Made by a program: the position numbers and the translations under genes. Below the pieces are notes generated by a model. That model ran no database searches, was not told the origin of the DNA, and saw nothing but the letters and a program-made list of their open reading frames with translations. A stretch of DNA of 63,342 nt from Castellaniella sp041675725. GTDB lineage: Bacteria; Pseudomonadota; Gammaproteobacteria; Burkholderiales; Burkholderiaceae_B. The stretch lies in contig NZ_JBAYTI010000008.1 in NCBI RefSeq assembly GCF_041675725.1, positions 1-63,342 of the forward strand, read 5' to 3'. Shown here piece after piece: positions 43,401 through 52,251 of the stretch (within the stretch, counting starts at the first letter, position 1; each line of letters begins with the position of its first letter).

Positions 43401-46140
43401 CCAGGGCGATACGCACACCGCGCAGGCGCTGGCCGACTACGACCGCTGGTACCAGGGCCAGGGGCTGCAGCTGCAGGAGACCGGCCCCCGGACCCTGGCG
43501 ACGGCATCCAGCCCGGACATCCACATCGTGAACGCGCGCGAACACAACCTGAAAGGGATCGACGTGCACATCCCGCGCGACGCCTTCACTGTCATCACCG
43601 GGGTATCGGGCTCGGGCAAGTCCACGCTGGCCTTCGACATTTTGTTCAACGAAGGGCAGCGGCGCTACCTCGAATCCCTGAACGCCTACGCCCGCGCCAT
43701 CGTGCAGCCGGCGGGCAAGCCGGACGTCGACGCGATCTATGGGATTCCACCCACTGTGGCCATCGAACAACGCACCAGCCGCGGCGGCCGCAAGTCGACC
43801 GTGGCGACGATGACGGAAATCCACCATTTCCTGCGTCTGCTGTACGTGCGCCTGGGCACCCAGATGTGCCCGAACTGCCACGTACCGGTCCGCCCCCAGA
43901 CGGCGGAACAGATCGTGGCCCAGATCATGCACGATCTGAAACACGAACACATTGGGCTACTGGCGCCGCTGGTGGTGGCCCGCAAAGGGTATTACACCGA
44001 CCTGGCCAAGTGGGCGGCGGGGCATGGCCACACGCACCTGCGTGTGGATGGCGCATTCGTGGCGACCCACCCGTGGCCGCGGCTGGACCGCTACCGGGAA
44101 CACACCATCGAACTGCCCATCCGCGACGTGCTGGTCGTGCCCGATCAGGAAGCGGCACTGCGCGAAGCCGTGCACGCCGCTCTGGCGCAGGGGCACGGCA
44201 CCATCCGGGTGTTGGCTGGCCTGACGCGCCCGGGGCCCGACACCCTCGAAGCCCGGCGCGCCAAGGGGCTGGCCCCGGCGCCGCGCGAATTGACCTTTTC
44301 CGTGAAGCGGGCCTGCCCCGGCTGCGGCACCAGTTTTCCGGAACCGGATCCACGGCTCTTTTCATACAACTCGCGCCACGGCTGGTGCCCCACCTGCTTT
44401 GGGACGGGGCTGGAACTGCCGGGCTTCGACGCCCAGCAAACGGGCGAAGAGGCCGCCTGGCAGGACGATCCGGAACATGCGTCCCGGCCTTGCCCCGACT
44501 GCCATGGCCAGCGCCTGAACGCCGTGGCGCGGGCCTTTCTGTGGCAAGGCCGCTCCATCGCGGAACTGGCGGCCCTGGCGGTGGATGACGCCCGCCCATT
44601 CTTCGCCCACCTCGAATTGAGCGGGCGCGACGCCGACATCGCACGCGACATCCTGTCCGAGATCCGGGCCCGGCTGGATTTCATGGCCGACGTGGGGCTG
44701 GGCTATCTCGCACTCGACCGCGCAGCCCCCACTTTGTCCGGGGGGGAAGCCCAGCGCATCCGCCTGGCCGCCCAGCTGGGATCCAACCTGCAGGGTGTCT
44801 GCTACGTACTGGACGAGCCCACCATCGGCCTGCACCCACACGACAATCGCATCCTGCTCGATGCCCTGGGCCGCCTGGAAGGCCACGGCAACACGCTGGT
44901 GGTGGTCGAACACGACGAAGACACGATACGCCGGGCGGATCACGTCATCGACATGGGCCCCGGTGCCGGGATACGGGGTGGTCGCATCATTGCCCAGGGC
45001 ACCGTGCAGGAAATCGCCCGGCACCCGGACTCGATCACGGGCCGCTATCTTCGCCAGCCGCTGGTCCACCCCATGCACGGCTACCGAACGGTCAGCGAGG
45101 CCCACGACTCACTCCACGTCATCGGTGCAAACAAACACAATCTGAATCATATCCAGGTGCGTATCCCGCTGGCCCGGTTGTCGGTCGTCACAGGGGTGTC
45201 GGGTTCCGGCAAGTCCACCCTGGCCCGCGACGTGCTGCTCGAGAACCTGGCCCGCAGGCGAGCCGATCCATCCAGTCCGTGGCTGGGCTGCACAAAAATC
45301 CGCGGCTGGGAAGCCATCGACCGGGTCCTGGAAGTCGACCAGACCCCGATCGGCAAGACGCCGCGCTCCTGCCCGGCTACGTATGCCGGCTTCTGGGACG
45401 ACATCCGCAAGCTGTATGCCAGTACCCACGAAGCCCGCGTGCGCGGCTGGAACGCATCGCGCTTTTCTTTCAATACGGGTGCCGGGCGTTGCCCCGAATG
45501 CCAGGGCCAAGGCATGCGCACCGTGGAAATGAATTTTCTGCCGGACGTCAAAATCCCCTGCGAGACGTGCCATGGTGCCCGCTTCAATGAAGAAACGCTC
45601 GAAGTCCTCTGGAACGGCCACACCATCGGCGACGTGCTGCGCATGGAAGTCGATGACGCCCTGCCCCATTTTTCCGCGCATCGCAAGATCGCCCATGCGC
45701 TACAGCTGATGCAGGACGTCGGGCTCGGCTATCTCACGCTGGGCCAGGCCTCGCCCACGCTATCCGGCGGCGAGGCCCAGCGCCTGAAGCTGGTGGCCGA
45801 ACTGTCCAAGGCCCGGCTCGACGAAGGCCTGCTGCGCAGCGGGCGCGCATCACGAACCGCGCGCACCCTGTACGTGCTGGATGAACCATCGGTGGGCCTG
45901 TCCACGGCCGACGTCGAGAAACTCATTGGGGTGCTGCATCGCCTGGTGGATGCAGGCCACACCGTCGTGGTCATCGAGCACAACCTGGACATCATGGCCG
46001 AAGCCGACTGGCTCATCGACCTGGGGCCCGAAGGCGGCGCCGGCGGTGGCCAGGTCGTCGCCCAGGGCGACCCGCAAACGATCGCCCGGCAGCACAGCCA
46101 TACCGGTCGCATCCTGGGCGAATTTCTTCAGCGCCGGTAA
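40483..46140 (+). CDS. uvrA: Double-length UvrA (tandem excinuclease ABC subunit A)
   Basis: A 1885-residue protein made of two full UvrA units, about twice the usual 940. Four ATPase modules are visible with intact Walker A (GVSGSGKS near 32, 676, 1039 and 1571), signature (LSGGE near 525, 870, 1419 and 1762) and Walker B motifs (LDEPSIGL, FDEPTTGL, LDEPTIGL, LDEPSVGL). Zinc-finger cysteines recur in each unit (CPTCGGTG...CPDC and CPECQGQG...CETC). UvrA finds DNA damage as a dimer; here a single chain could mimic a dimer. It is a paralogue, since the regular uvrA is not in the window. Long UvrAs of this kind are known in some proteobacteria. Start at 40483; the frame opens at 40417. Confidence 0.93.
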   Translation: MNAPIRITGARQNNLKNLDLTIQTGQLLVITGVSGSGKSSLAFDTLYAEGQRRYVETFSPYARQFLDRMDKPQVERIEGILPAIAIDQVNPVRNSRSTVGTMTELNDHLKLLFARAGHLHCAQCARPVVQDNPASIRRQLDAWCANRNPRLVVTFPVKVPANFTTEEIRGYLEQQGYTRTHPPADERTAPDTPKAATASAGKARRQAGEPMPERVLHVVQDRFRPATAEPARFQEALEIALQQGKGHITVYALFDDAPEETWRFSNRLHCAQCDLAYKAATPSTFSFNSPLGACEHCRGFGRVMGIDYGLVVPDESLSLRDGAIKPWQSASYKECQDDLERYGRKAGIRLDVPWHDLNAAEKSWIIDGAPDWKGGSSAWKHQWYGIQRFFDWLETRAYRMHVRVLLSRYRSYSPCPHCRGARLKPAATLWRLGQDTQAIAHHPRFMPAQVRWSPEQLAALPGLGLHDLMILPLDIVRDWFSQLQTGTAIDAALQELLDEIRGRLRFLCDVGLGYLSLDRQSRTLSGGEVQRINLTTALGTSLVNTLFVLDEPSIGLHPRDIHRIVQVMHRLRDHGNTLVVVEHDPQVMQAADRILDIGPGPGERGGRILFDGTPAELAQADTLTSRYFSGRLRIEAPRPQAVEAGTPRLLLQGVRAHNLKGIDFALPLGRLVCLTGVSGSGKSTLVQDVLYPALRKHFGQATEAPGAHDALLGAEQIEDAVLVDQSPIGRTTRSNPASYVGAFDAIRKLFAAADRSRERGYTAGTFSFNTGDGRCPTCGGTGFEHIEMQFLSDVYLRCPDCQGRRYRPEILEVRIEHLGQSASIDEVLDMTVHQALEFFKGLRDVQWGLAPLADVGLDYVRLGQPVPTLSGGEAQRLKLAGHLAEAARSKPSKKPHKGKLLLFDEPTTGLHFDDIARLMQAFRKLLAAGHSLLVIEHNLDVIRASDWVVDLGPEGGDRGGCIVAQGSPDEIMRQGDTHTAQALADYDRWYQGQGLQLQETGPRTLATASSPDIHIVNAREHNLKGIDVHIPRDAFTVITGVSGSGKSTLAFDILFNEGQRRYLESLNAYARAIVQPAGKPDVDAIYGIPPTVAIEQRTSRGGRKSTVATMTEIHHFLRLLYVRLGTQMCPNCHVPVRPQTAEQIVAQIMHDLKHEHIGLLAPLVVARKGYYTDLAKWAAGHGHTHLRVDGAFVATHPWPRLDRYREHTIELPIRDVLVVPDQEAALREAVHAALAQGHGTIRVLAGLTRPGPDTLEARRAKGLAPAPRELTFSVKRACPGCGTSFPEPDPRLFSYNSRHGWCPTCFGTGLELPGFDAQQTGEEAAWQDDPEHASRPCPDCHGQRLNAVARAFLWQGRSIAELAALAVDDARPFFAHLELSGRDADIARDILSEIRARLDFMADVGLGYLALDRAAPTLSGGEAQRIRLAAQLGSNLQGVCYVLDEPTIGLHPHDNRILLDALGRLEGHGNTLVVVEHDEDTIRRADHVIDMGPGAGIRGGRIIAQGTVQEIARHPDSITGRYLRQPLVHPMHGYRTVSEAHDSLHVIGANKHNLNHIQVRIPLARLSVVTGVSGSGKSTLARDVLLENLARRRADPSSPWLGCTKIRGWEAIDRVLEVDQTPIGKTPRSCPATYAGFWDDIRKLYASTHEARVRGWNASRFSFNTGAGRCPECQGQGMRTVEMNFLPDVKIPCETCHGARFNEETLEVLWNGHTIGDVLRMEVDDALPHFSAHRKIAHALQLMQDVGLGYLTLGQASPTLSGGEAQRLKLVAELSKARLDEGLLRSGRASRTARTLYVLDEPSVGLSTADVEKLIGVLHRLVDAGHTVVVIEHNLDIMAEADWLIDLGPEGGAGGGQVVAQGDPQTIARQHSHTGRILGEFLQRR

Positions 46141-46968
46141 TCAGGGGGCTGCGGCCAGAGCATGCTGCAGCGCCCAGTTGGCCGCTGCCAGCCCCATGGT
46201 GGCCGTGATGGCCACCGCCGAACCATAGCCGGCGCACGACAGACCCGCCGCGCTGCCCGGCCCCCATTGCGCCGGCAGGAGGGTCTGCTGGCCAAACCAC
46301 AAGCAGGGCACGCCCATGCGCGGCACCCGCCTGCGGCTGCGTCCAGATCCGGCCAGCGCCGACGGCCAGCCATGGCGCTTGCGCAACTGCTGGCGAACCC
46401 GGGCCAGCAAAGCGTCGTGCGTGGCAAGAGACAGATCCCCCGCCTGCAGTGCCAATGGGTCCGTTTTGCCGCCCGCCCCGCCGCACACCAGCAACGGCAC
46501 GCCTTGCGCGCGCGCCTGGAGGACCATGGCCACCTTGGCCGCCACCTGATCCGTGCAGTCGATCCAGACCCCTGGATACTGCTGCATCAGGGCCGCCACG
46601 TTCTCCGGCGACACGAAATCATCCACCGGCTGCACCGCGCAGGCGGGATGGATGTCGCGGATCCGGGCGGACATGGCCTCGATCTTGGCCTGGCCCAGCG
46701 TACGGCTGCTGGCCTGGACCTGCCGGTTCACATTCGATTCTGCCACGTGATCCAGATCGACCAGTGTCAGGCGGCCCACCCCCGAGCGGGCCAGGGCCTC
46801 GAGCGCCCACGATCCGACGCCGCCCACCCCAGCCACCACCACGTGCTGAAGGGCCAGCCGGTCAACGGTCCCCGTACCATAGAGGCGATCCAAACCCCCG
46901 AAACGGCGCCCAGGGTCGAAAACATCCGGCGACGAGGCCGGCACGGGCGAGGAAACAGGTGAGGACAT
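46141..46968 (-). CDS. tcdA: tRNA threonylcarbamoyladenosine dehydratase
   Basis: TcdA (CsdL) is an E1-like enzyme that cyclises the t6A37 modification of tRNA in an ATP-dependent step. The 275-residue protein has the nucleotide motif GVGGVGSWALEALARSG, the acidic DLDHV strand end, NVNRQV, the DCTDQVAAKVAM block and CGGAGGKTDP. The two Cys-containing segments near 160-170 and 240-250 resemble the family. The gene's stop abuts the uvrA stop. It is divergent from chaC, and TAAAAT in the gap may be its -10. Confidence 0.9.
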   Translation of the reverse strand: MSSPVSSPVPASSPDVFDPGRRFGGLDRLYGTGTVDRLALQHVVVAGVGGVGSWALEALARSGVGRLTLVDLDHVAESNVNRQVQASSRTLGQAKIEAMSARIRDIHPACAVQPVDDFVSPENVAALMQQYPGVWIDCTDQVAAKVAMVLQARAQGVPLLVCGGAGGKTDPLALQAGDLSLATHDALLARVRQQLRKRHGWPSALAGSGRSRRRVPRMGVPCLWFGQQTLLPAQWGPGSAAGLSCAGYGSAVAITATMGLAAANWALQHALAAAP

Positions 46969-47066
46969 GGATGGGCCCTGATGGCTTGAGAGCCCTCATT
47001 TTAATGAAACGACGGCAAGTCTTTTACAATGGAGGGTCTCACTCTGTTTTGACGCCCTCCAAGAAC

Positions 47067-47708
47067 ATGCCGACTGGTCGATTCCCTGCCCCCCCCACAC
47101 CCGAGACCTTGCATCTGCGCGACGCGGCCTGGCACGAGCGCTCCATCGCCCAGGCGCTGGATCACTGGGACGGGCGTACGGATCTTTGGGTCTTCGGTTA
47201 CGGGTCCCTGGTCTGGCGCCCCGAATTCGAATACCTCGAAGCCCGCCTGGCTCAGATCCACGGATACCATCGGGCGCTGTGTATGTGGTCACGCGTCAAC
47301 CGTGGCACGCCAGAGCACCCCGGCCTGGTGTTCAGCCTGGATCACGGTGGCCTGTGCCGCGGGCGCGCCTATCGCATCGCGGCCGACCACGTGCCGCAGA
47401 CCATGCGCGCGCTGTGGGCCCGGGAAATGCCCAGCGGCTCATACATCCCCCGCTGGCTGCCCTGCAAAACCCCCAACGGGCCGCTATCGGCCCTGGTCTT
47501 TACCATGGACCGCAGCGACCCCAGTTACGTCCCGGGCCTGTCCATCGAACAGATCCTGGGCATCGTACGCACCAGCCGGGGCCGGTATGGTCCCTGCAGC
47601 GAATACGTGTTGCAAACGGCACAGGCCCTGGAAGCCGCCGGCATCCTCGATCCAGAACTGGACGCGATCGCACGCGCGCTGCAGGCCCCCTCTTCCGAAA
47701 CCCTCTGA
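47067..47708 (+). CDS. chaC: Gamma-glutamylcyclotransferase (ChaC-like)
   Basis: ChaC enzymes cleave glutathione to 5-oxoproline and Cys-Gly. The 213-residue protein has the substrate loop VFGYGSLVWRPEF (38-50 region), the family RVNRGTPEHPGLVFSLD block, GRAYRI, and a WAREM segment around the proposed catalytic glutamate. The start ATG 47067 is chosen because the frame further upstream lies antisense to tcdA. pdxH follows 10 bases after the stop. Confidence 0.9.
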   Translation: MPTGRFPAPPTPETLHLRDAAWHERSIAQALDHWDGRTDLWVFGYGSLVWRPEFEYLEARLAQIHGYHRALCMWSRVNRGTPEHPGLVFSLDHGGLCRGRAYRIAADHVPQTMRALWAREMPSGSYIPRWLPCKTPNGPLSALVFTMDRSDPSYVPGLSIEQILGIVRTSRGRYGPCSEYVLQTAQALEAAGILDPELDAIARALQAPSSETL

Positions 47709-47718
47709 ACCGTTCCCC

Positions 47719-48363
47719 ATGTCTCTTGCCGATATCCGCCAGACGTACCAGAAGTTCGAACTGCTCGAATCCGCCGTACTTCCCGATCCGTTTCAGCAGT
47801 TCAACCAATGGCTCGAACAGGCCTTGCACAGCGAAGTCCGCGAACCCACGGCCATGGCGCTGGCCACCGTCGACGCCGACGGCCAGCCTGCGGCGCGCAT
47901 CGTCCTGCTCAAAGAGGTCAGTGCCAGCGGGTTTGTTTTCTACACCAACTACGAATCCCGCAAAGGTCTCGCACTGACGGCACATCCACAGGCGAGCCTG
48001 CTGTTTTTCTGGCCCGAGCTCGAGCGCCAGGTGCGCATCGAGGGGCGGGTCACCCCGCTCAGCCCCGAAGAATCCGATGCCTATTATCAAAGCCGTCCTC
48101 TGGGTTCGCGCATCGGCGCCTGGGCCTCGCCGCAGAGTCGGCCCATGACCCACGAAGCCCTGGCTGAACAGGTCCAGGCGCTGACCCGCCGCCTGGGCAC
48201 GGATCCCGAACGCCCCCCCTTCTGGGGCGGCTACTGCCTGTGCCCGCAGCGCTTCGAATTCTGGCAAGGGCGCCCTTCCCGCCTGCACGATCGCCTGGTC
48301 TATACGCACGACGCCGAGGCCAAGGCCGTGGCGTCGTGGCACATCACGCGTATTGCCCCCTGA
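47719..48363 (+). CDS. pdxH: Pyridoxamine 5'-phosphate oxidase
   Basis: PdxH makes pyridoxal 5'-phosphate with FMN and O2. The 214-residue protein has the FMN/PLP-binding split-barrel: EPTAMALATVDADGQPAARIVLLK, FYTNYESRKG, RQVRIEG, YYQSRPLGSRIGAWAS and the C-terminal RFEFWQGRPSRLHDR signature. It lies between chaC and a flavin reductase on the same strand; the flavin reductase starts seven bases after its stop. Confidence 0.97.
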   Translation: MSLADIRQTYQKFELLESAVLPDPFQQFNQWLEQALHSEVREPTAMALATVDADGQPAARIVLLKEVSASGFVFYTNYESRKGLALTAHPQASLLFFWPELERQVRIEGRVTPLSPEESDAYYQSRPLGSRIGAWASPQSRPMTHEALAEQVQALTRRLGTDPERPPFWGGYCLCPQRFEFWQGRPSRLHDRLVYTHDAEAKAVASWHITRIAP

Positions 48364-48369
48364 AACGGT

Positions 48370-48891
48370 ATGGCCCGACGCCCGCGCCCAGCCGACTTTT
48401 CCGCCGCCGATTTCCGCAAGGCCCTGGGGCGCTTCCCAACCGGGGTCACCGTCATTACGGCTGAAAACCCTGTCACGACCCAGCCCATCGGCCTGACCAT
48501 CAGCTCGTTCAGTTCGGTTTCACTGGCGCCGCCCATGGTGCTCTGGACGCTGACCGACAACGCCGCCTCGCTGGCTGCCTTCAGGCAACTGGATCGCTAC
48601 GTGATTCATGTGCTGTCGGCCAGCCAAGCCGCGCTGGCCCGCCGATTCGCCCATGGGCCGCAGCCGGCCCGTTTCGGTGGTGTTTCCCTGGCGCGCGCCC
48701 CTTCAGGCACGCTGAGGCTGGGCGATGGCCATTGTGCGGCGTGGTTCGAATGCTTCAATGTCCGCCAGCACCGGGCGGGAGACCACTGGATATTCATCGG
48801 CCAGGTCGAGCACTGCGGCCACCGCCAGATCGCCCCGCTCATTTATCATGCCGGCGACTTCGACCTGACCCCCACCGGCACCCCTTTGTAA
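48370..48891 (+). CDS. Flavin reductase-like domain protein
   Basis: A 173-residue FMN-binding split-barrel protein of the flavin reductase-like family: FRKALGRFPTGVTVIT, GLTISSFSSVSLAPPMVLW, then YVIHVLSASQAALARRFAHG and the closing HWIFIGQVEH. Such proteins supply reduced flavin to two-component monooxygenases. No monooxygenase is adjacent, so the partner is unknown. It follows pdxH closely. Confidence 0.9.
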   Translation: MARRPRPADFSAADFRKALGRFPTGVTVITAENPVTTQPIGLTISSFSSVSLAPPMVLWTLTDNAASLAAFRQLDRYVIHVLSASQAALARRFAHGPQPARFGGVSLARAPSGTLRLGDGHCAAWFECFNVRQHRAGDHWIFIGQVEHCGHRQIAPLIYHAGDFDLTPTGTPL

Positions 48892-48935
48892 CAGCCAGCC
48901 GGCCTGCGCGACCGGCCCCAAACGGTGCAAAGGGC

Positions 48936-49370
48936 TTAGCGTTCGAGTTCGAACAGATTGGTGACTTCGATCTCGAGCACCTGTTCATCGGACTGGTTGA
49001 ACAGGCGCCACGTCCAGCGCATGATGCCCAGGTCATCGCGCGACGAGGAGACGCGCTTCGAATCGATGGTGGCCTCGAGGCGCAGGGCGTCGCCCGCGCG
49101 CACCGGTGTCATCCAGCGGATCCGATCCAGCCCCGGCGAACCGAAGCATTCAGACCCTTCGAGGGACTCGGCCGCCAGGCGCATGGCCAGCCCGCAGGTA
49201 AGCCAGCCGCTGGCGATCAGGCCCCCCCAGCGCCCCTTCTTGGCGCGTTCTTCATCGACATGAAACCACTGTGGATCGTACGCGCGAGCAAATTCGAGCA
49301 TGGTGGTCTTATCCACGACGATCGGACCATATTTGAGAACCATGCCGGGTTCGAATTCCTTGAATTTCAT
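48936..49370 (-). CDS. MaoC-family hydratase
   Basis: A 144-residue hot-dog fold protein. It shows the MaoC pattern: an N-terminal KFKEFEPGM strand, the hydratase-type AYDPQWFHVDEE stretch with the Asp and His expected of the catalytic pair, the GGLIASGWLTCGLAMRL helix, and GLDRIRWMTPVRAGDAL. It probably hydrates a 2-enoyl-CoA; the chain length is unknown. ATG 49370 is used; the frame extends to 49388. Confidence 0.9.
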   Translation of the reverse strand: MKFKEFEPGMVLKYGPIVVDKTTMLEFARAYDPQWFHVDEERAKKGRWGGLIASGWLTCGLAMRLAAESLEGSECFGSPGLDRIRWMTPVRAGDALRLEATIDSKRVSSSRDDLGIMRWTWRLFNQSDEQVLEIEVTNLFELER

Positions 49371-49434
49371 GAGTTGTATTCCTGACAACGGGCGCCTTGC
49401 AGCAAGCCGTACGAGATAAATTGGACAATCGCCT

Positions 49435-49462
49435 AGTGTAACGACATATGGCTATATTTCAA
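49435..49462 (-). promoter_or_regulatory. MaoC-gene promoter
   Basis: Minus strand: TTGAAA (49462-49457), 16-base spacer, TACACT (49440-49435), about 65 bases before the MaoC ATG. The word TACACTAGGC also occurs in front of the M48 protease gene. Confidence 0.45.
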
Positions 49463-49515
49463 GCCCTGCACAGCGCTGCGGCCGCGTCCCCTGACACCTG
49501 GCGGCGGGCGCTGGA

Positions 49516-50577
49516 TCAGGAAAACGCCGCCGCCGCACGGGTGATGCGGTCATTCACGCCCTGCCAACGCGCATCGTCGGGCGGCGCCTGCAACACAATC
49601 TGCTGCAGCCCGGCGTCGTCGAGTTCGCGCAGCAAGGCATAGAGGCGGTGGGCGTACACCGCTGGATCGGACGGCAGCGTCACCCACTGCACCCCGGCCG
49701 GCAGGGGCGCCGGCGTCGGCCCGAGGCCGATAACGGCCACCCGCGGTGGATCCGCCAGCCCGCCAGATAGCGCCTGGCCCGATCGCGGCGCATCCGGATC
49801 GGACCAGGCCTCGAGCCAGCGCTGCAGCGCGGTACGCGACCAGATGCGCACCGGGGTACGCGGCGCATAATGTGCCCTGAGCGACCCGGACACCCGCGGC
49901 GCATCGCGGTCCGGCTGGGCTGGCAACTCACCCAGCACTTCTGCCAGTTGCAGGCTGCTGATCTGGCCAGGCCGCAGCAGCACGGGCGGGTGTCCCGACG
50001 CCATGCGGGACACGTCCAGAATGGTCGATTCAATGCCGACTTCGGCGTCACCCCCGTCCAGGATCATCAAAGCCTGTTCATCGAGGTCGGAAAATTCACG
50101 CCGTACGTGTTCTGCCCGGGTGGGGGACACCCGGCCGAACCGGTTGGCGGACGGCGCCGCCACCCCCCCCTGGCCATGGGGCTTGAGCCCCGCAAAGGCA
50201 TGCAGCAGCATCTGTGCGACCGGGTGCGAGGGACACCGCAGGCCGACGCTGTCCTGCCCACCGCTGACGACGTCCGGCACGTGCCCGGCACGCGGCAGGA
50301 TCAGTGTCAGGGGGCCTGGCCAGAAAGCTGAAATCAGGCGCTGGGCCACCGGGGACAGGTGGGTGACCCAATAGGCGGGATCCGCCTCGGGCGACAAGTG
50401 CACGATGACCGGATGGTTGGCGGGCCGGCCCTTGACTGCAAATAGACGGGCCACCGCCTGCGGATTTTCGGCATCCGCCCCCAGACCGTAGACGGTTTCT
50501 GTCGGGAAGGCGACCAGGCGCCCCTGCTGCAGGCGCTGCGCCGCTTCGAGTATGCGCATGGAGTCGACTTCAGGCAT
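49516..50577 (-). CDS. tsaC: Threonylcarbamoyl-AMP synthase (Sua5/YrdC type)
   Basis: This enzyme makes threonylcarbamoyl-AMP for the t6A37 modification of tRNA. The 353-residue protein is the long Sua5 form: a YrdC domain (FPTETVYGLGADAENP, KGRPANHPVIVH, FWPGPLTLIL, GLRCPSHP, PSANRFGRVSPT) plus a Sua5 C-terminal domain (about 240-353). The start at 50577 overlaps the purK stop by eight bases; a second Met at 50559 is possible. With tcdA in the same window, two steps of t6A/ct6A synthesis are present. Confidence 0.93.
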   Translation of the reverse strand: MPEVDSMRILEAAQRLQQGRLVAFPTETVYGLGADAENPQAVARLFAVKGRPANHPVIVHLSPEADPAYWVTHLSPVAQRLISAFWPGPLTLILPRAGHVPDVVSGGQDSVGLRCPSHPVAQMLLHAFAGLKPHGQGGVAAPSANRFGRVSPTRAEHVRREFSDLDEQALMILDGGDAEVGIESTILDVSRMASGHPPVLLRPGQISSLQLAEVLGELPAQPDRDAPRVSGSLRAHYAPRTPVRIWSRTALQRWLEAWSDPDAPRSGQALSGGLADPPRVAVIGLGPTPAPLPAGVQWVTLPSDPAVYAHRLYALLRELDDAGLQQIVLQAPPDDARWQGVNDRITRAAAAFS

Positions 50578-51733
50578 TCGGCAAGCCCAATATGTCGACC
50601 ACCCGGGCCACCCGCTCGCGCAGGCGGGCGGCCGTGGGCGCAAGAACGTTCACGTGGCCCATCTTGCGCCCTGGACGGGCTTCGTCCTTGCCATACAAAT
50701 GCAGGCGGGTGCCTGGAACCCGCAACAAGGCCGCCCAATCCGGTTCGCTGGGCTGGCCGGCAGCATCCTGCCAGAGGTCGCCCAGCACGTTGACCATGGC
50801 AGCCGGGCACAGCAGGCGGGCATCCCCCAGCGGCAAACCGGCGAGTACCCGAGCCTGTTGCTCGAACTGCCCCACCAGGCAGGCATCCTGCGTCAGGTGC
50901 CCGCTATTGTGAGGCCTGGGCGCCATTTCGTTGGCCAGCAGACGGCCATCCTCCAGTACGAAGAATTCGATGCAGAGGACCCCGTGATAGTCGAGGTGTC
51001 TGGCCACCTGCAGGGCCAGGCGTTCGGCCTCGCCCGCCTGCGCGGGCGGCACCGAGCCATCACAGATCGAGACCGCCAGGATCCCATTGCGATGCCGGTT
51101 TTGCATGGGAGGATAGGCGACCGTCTGGCCGTCCCGGCCACGCGCCACGATGACCGAGATTTCATGATCGAGTGGCTGCAGTGCCTCGAGGACACAAGGG
51201 ACCCGCCGCAACGCCTGGAACGCGGCGCGGGCTGCTTCGATCTCTTGTACGTGGATCTGGCCCTTGCCATCGTAGCCCAGGCGACGGGTCTTGAGGATGC
51301 CGGGAAACAGCGTTGCGGGACAGGACGCCAGGTCTGCGTCGGCCCCAATGGCTGCGTGCTCGGCCACCGCGAGCCCTGCCGCCCGCAGCCAGGTCTTTTC
51401 CTGGACGCGATCCTGGGCAATCGCCACGGCCTGTGCAGACGGTGCGGTGACGCGCGCCTGGGCCAGATACTGCAGGCTTGTAGCGGGCACGTTCTCGAAT
51501 TCGGTGGTCAGGGCCGCACAGCGTTCGGCCAGCTGCCGCAGCGCGCCCACGTCATCATAGGCCGCCTGCAAATGCAGATCGGCCACCCGCGCGGCAGGCC
51601 CGTCCGGTGCCGGATCGAGTACCGCGACACGGTACCCCAGCGCCTGGGCCGCCTGGCAGAACATGCGACCCAGTTGCCCCCCGCCCAATACGCCCAGCCA
51701 GCTGCCAGGCGGCAACGGCACGAGAGGGCTCAT
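50570..51733 (-). CDS. purK: 5-(carboxyamino)imidazole ribonucleotide synthase
   Basis: PurK is the ATP-grasp enzyme that carboxylates AIR to N5-CAIR in purine synthesis. The 387-residue protein has the N-terminal GVLGGGQLGRMF motif, EFENVP, KTRRLGYDGKGQ, and the metal-binding CIEFFVLEDGRLLANEMAPRPHNSGH signature. It starts in the purE stop (ATGA) and overlaps tsaC. Confidence 0.96.
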   Translation of the reverse strand: MSPLVPLPPGSWLGVLGGGQLGRMFCQAAQALGYRVAVLDPAPDGPAARVADLHLQAAYDDVGALRQLAERCAALTTEFENVPATSLQYLAQARVTAPSAQAVAIAQDRVQEKTWLRAAGLAVAEHAAIGADADLASCPATLFPGILKTRRLGYDGKGQIHVQEIEAARAAFQALRRVPCVLEALQPLDHEISVIVARGRDGQTVAYPPMQNRHRNGILAVSICDGSVPPAQAGEAERLALQVARHLDYHGVLCIEFFVLEDGRLLANEMAPRPHNSGHLTQDACLVGQFEQQARVLAGLPLGDARLLCPAAMVNVLGDLWQDAAGQPSEPDWAALLRVPGTRLHLYGKDEARPGRKMGHVNVLAPTAARLRERVARVVDILGLPNA

Positions 51734-52251
51734 ACCGGCTCCGGCGGCACGCGCATGGCCCGGGCCTGCTCTGTCTGGCGTGCCCGATAGGCTTGCAGCC
51801 GCTGCATCAGGCCGGCATCATGAACCGCCAGGTTGGCGACCACGTGCAGGGCGGCATTGGCCGCACCGGCATCGCCGATGGCGAAGGTGGCAACCGGGAC
51901 ACCGCGCGGCATTTGCACGATGGACAGCAGGGAGTCTTCACCGCGCAGATGCCGCGAGGCGACCGGCACCCCGAAGACCGGCACGGGCGTCAGGGCCGCC
52001 AGCATACCCGGCAAGTGGGCGGCTCCCCCCGCCCCCGCCACGATCGCCCGCAGGCCCCGTGCCAGCGCCTGCCGGCCGTATTCGACCATGTCGAAGGGCA
52101 TGCGGTGGGCGGAAACCACTTGAGCCTCATAGGGGATGAAAAATTCATCGAACACCGCAGCGGCGTGCCGCATGGTGTCCCAATCGCTGGAGGACCCCAT
52201 GACCAGGCCCACCACGGCCGGCAGGCCCGCGGGCCCGACAGGGTCGTTCAT
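51730..52251 (-). CDS. purE: N5-carboxyaminoimidazole ribonucleotide mutase
   Basis: PurE class I moves the carboxyl group from N5-CAIR to C4 to give CAIR. The 173-residue protein has GLVMGSSSDW, SAHRMPFDMVEYG with the catalytic His, and AGAGGAAHLPGMLAAL. Overlaps by four bases with purC upstream and purK downstream make the three one translationally coupled operon. Confidence 0.97.
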   Translation of the reverse strand: MNDPVGPAGLPAVVGLVMGSSSDWDTMRHAAAVFDEFFIPYEAQVVSAHRMPFDMVEYGRQALARGLRAIVAGAGGAAHLPGMLAALTPVPVFGVPVASRHLRGEDSLLSIVQMPRGVPVATFAIGDAGAANAALHVVANLAVHDAGLMQRLQAYRARQTEQARAMRVPPEPV

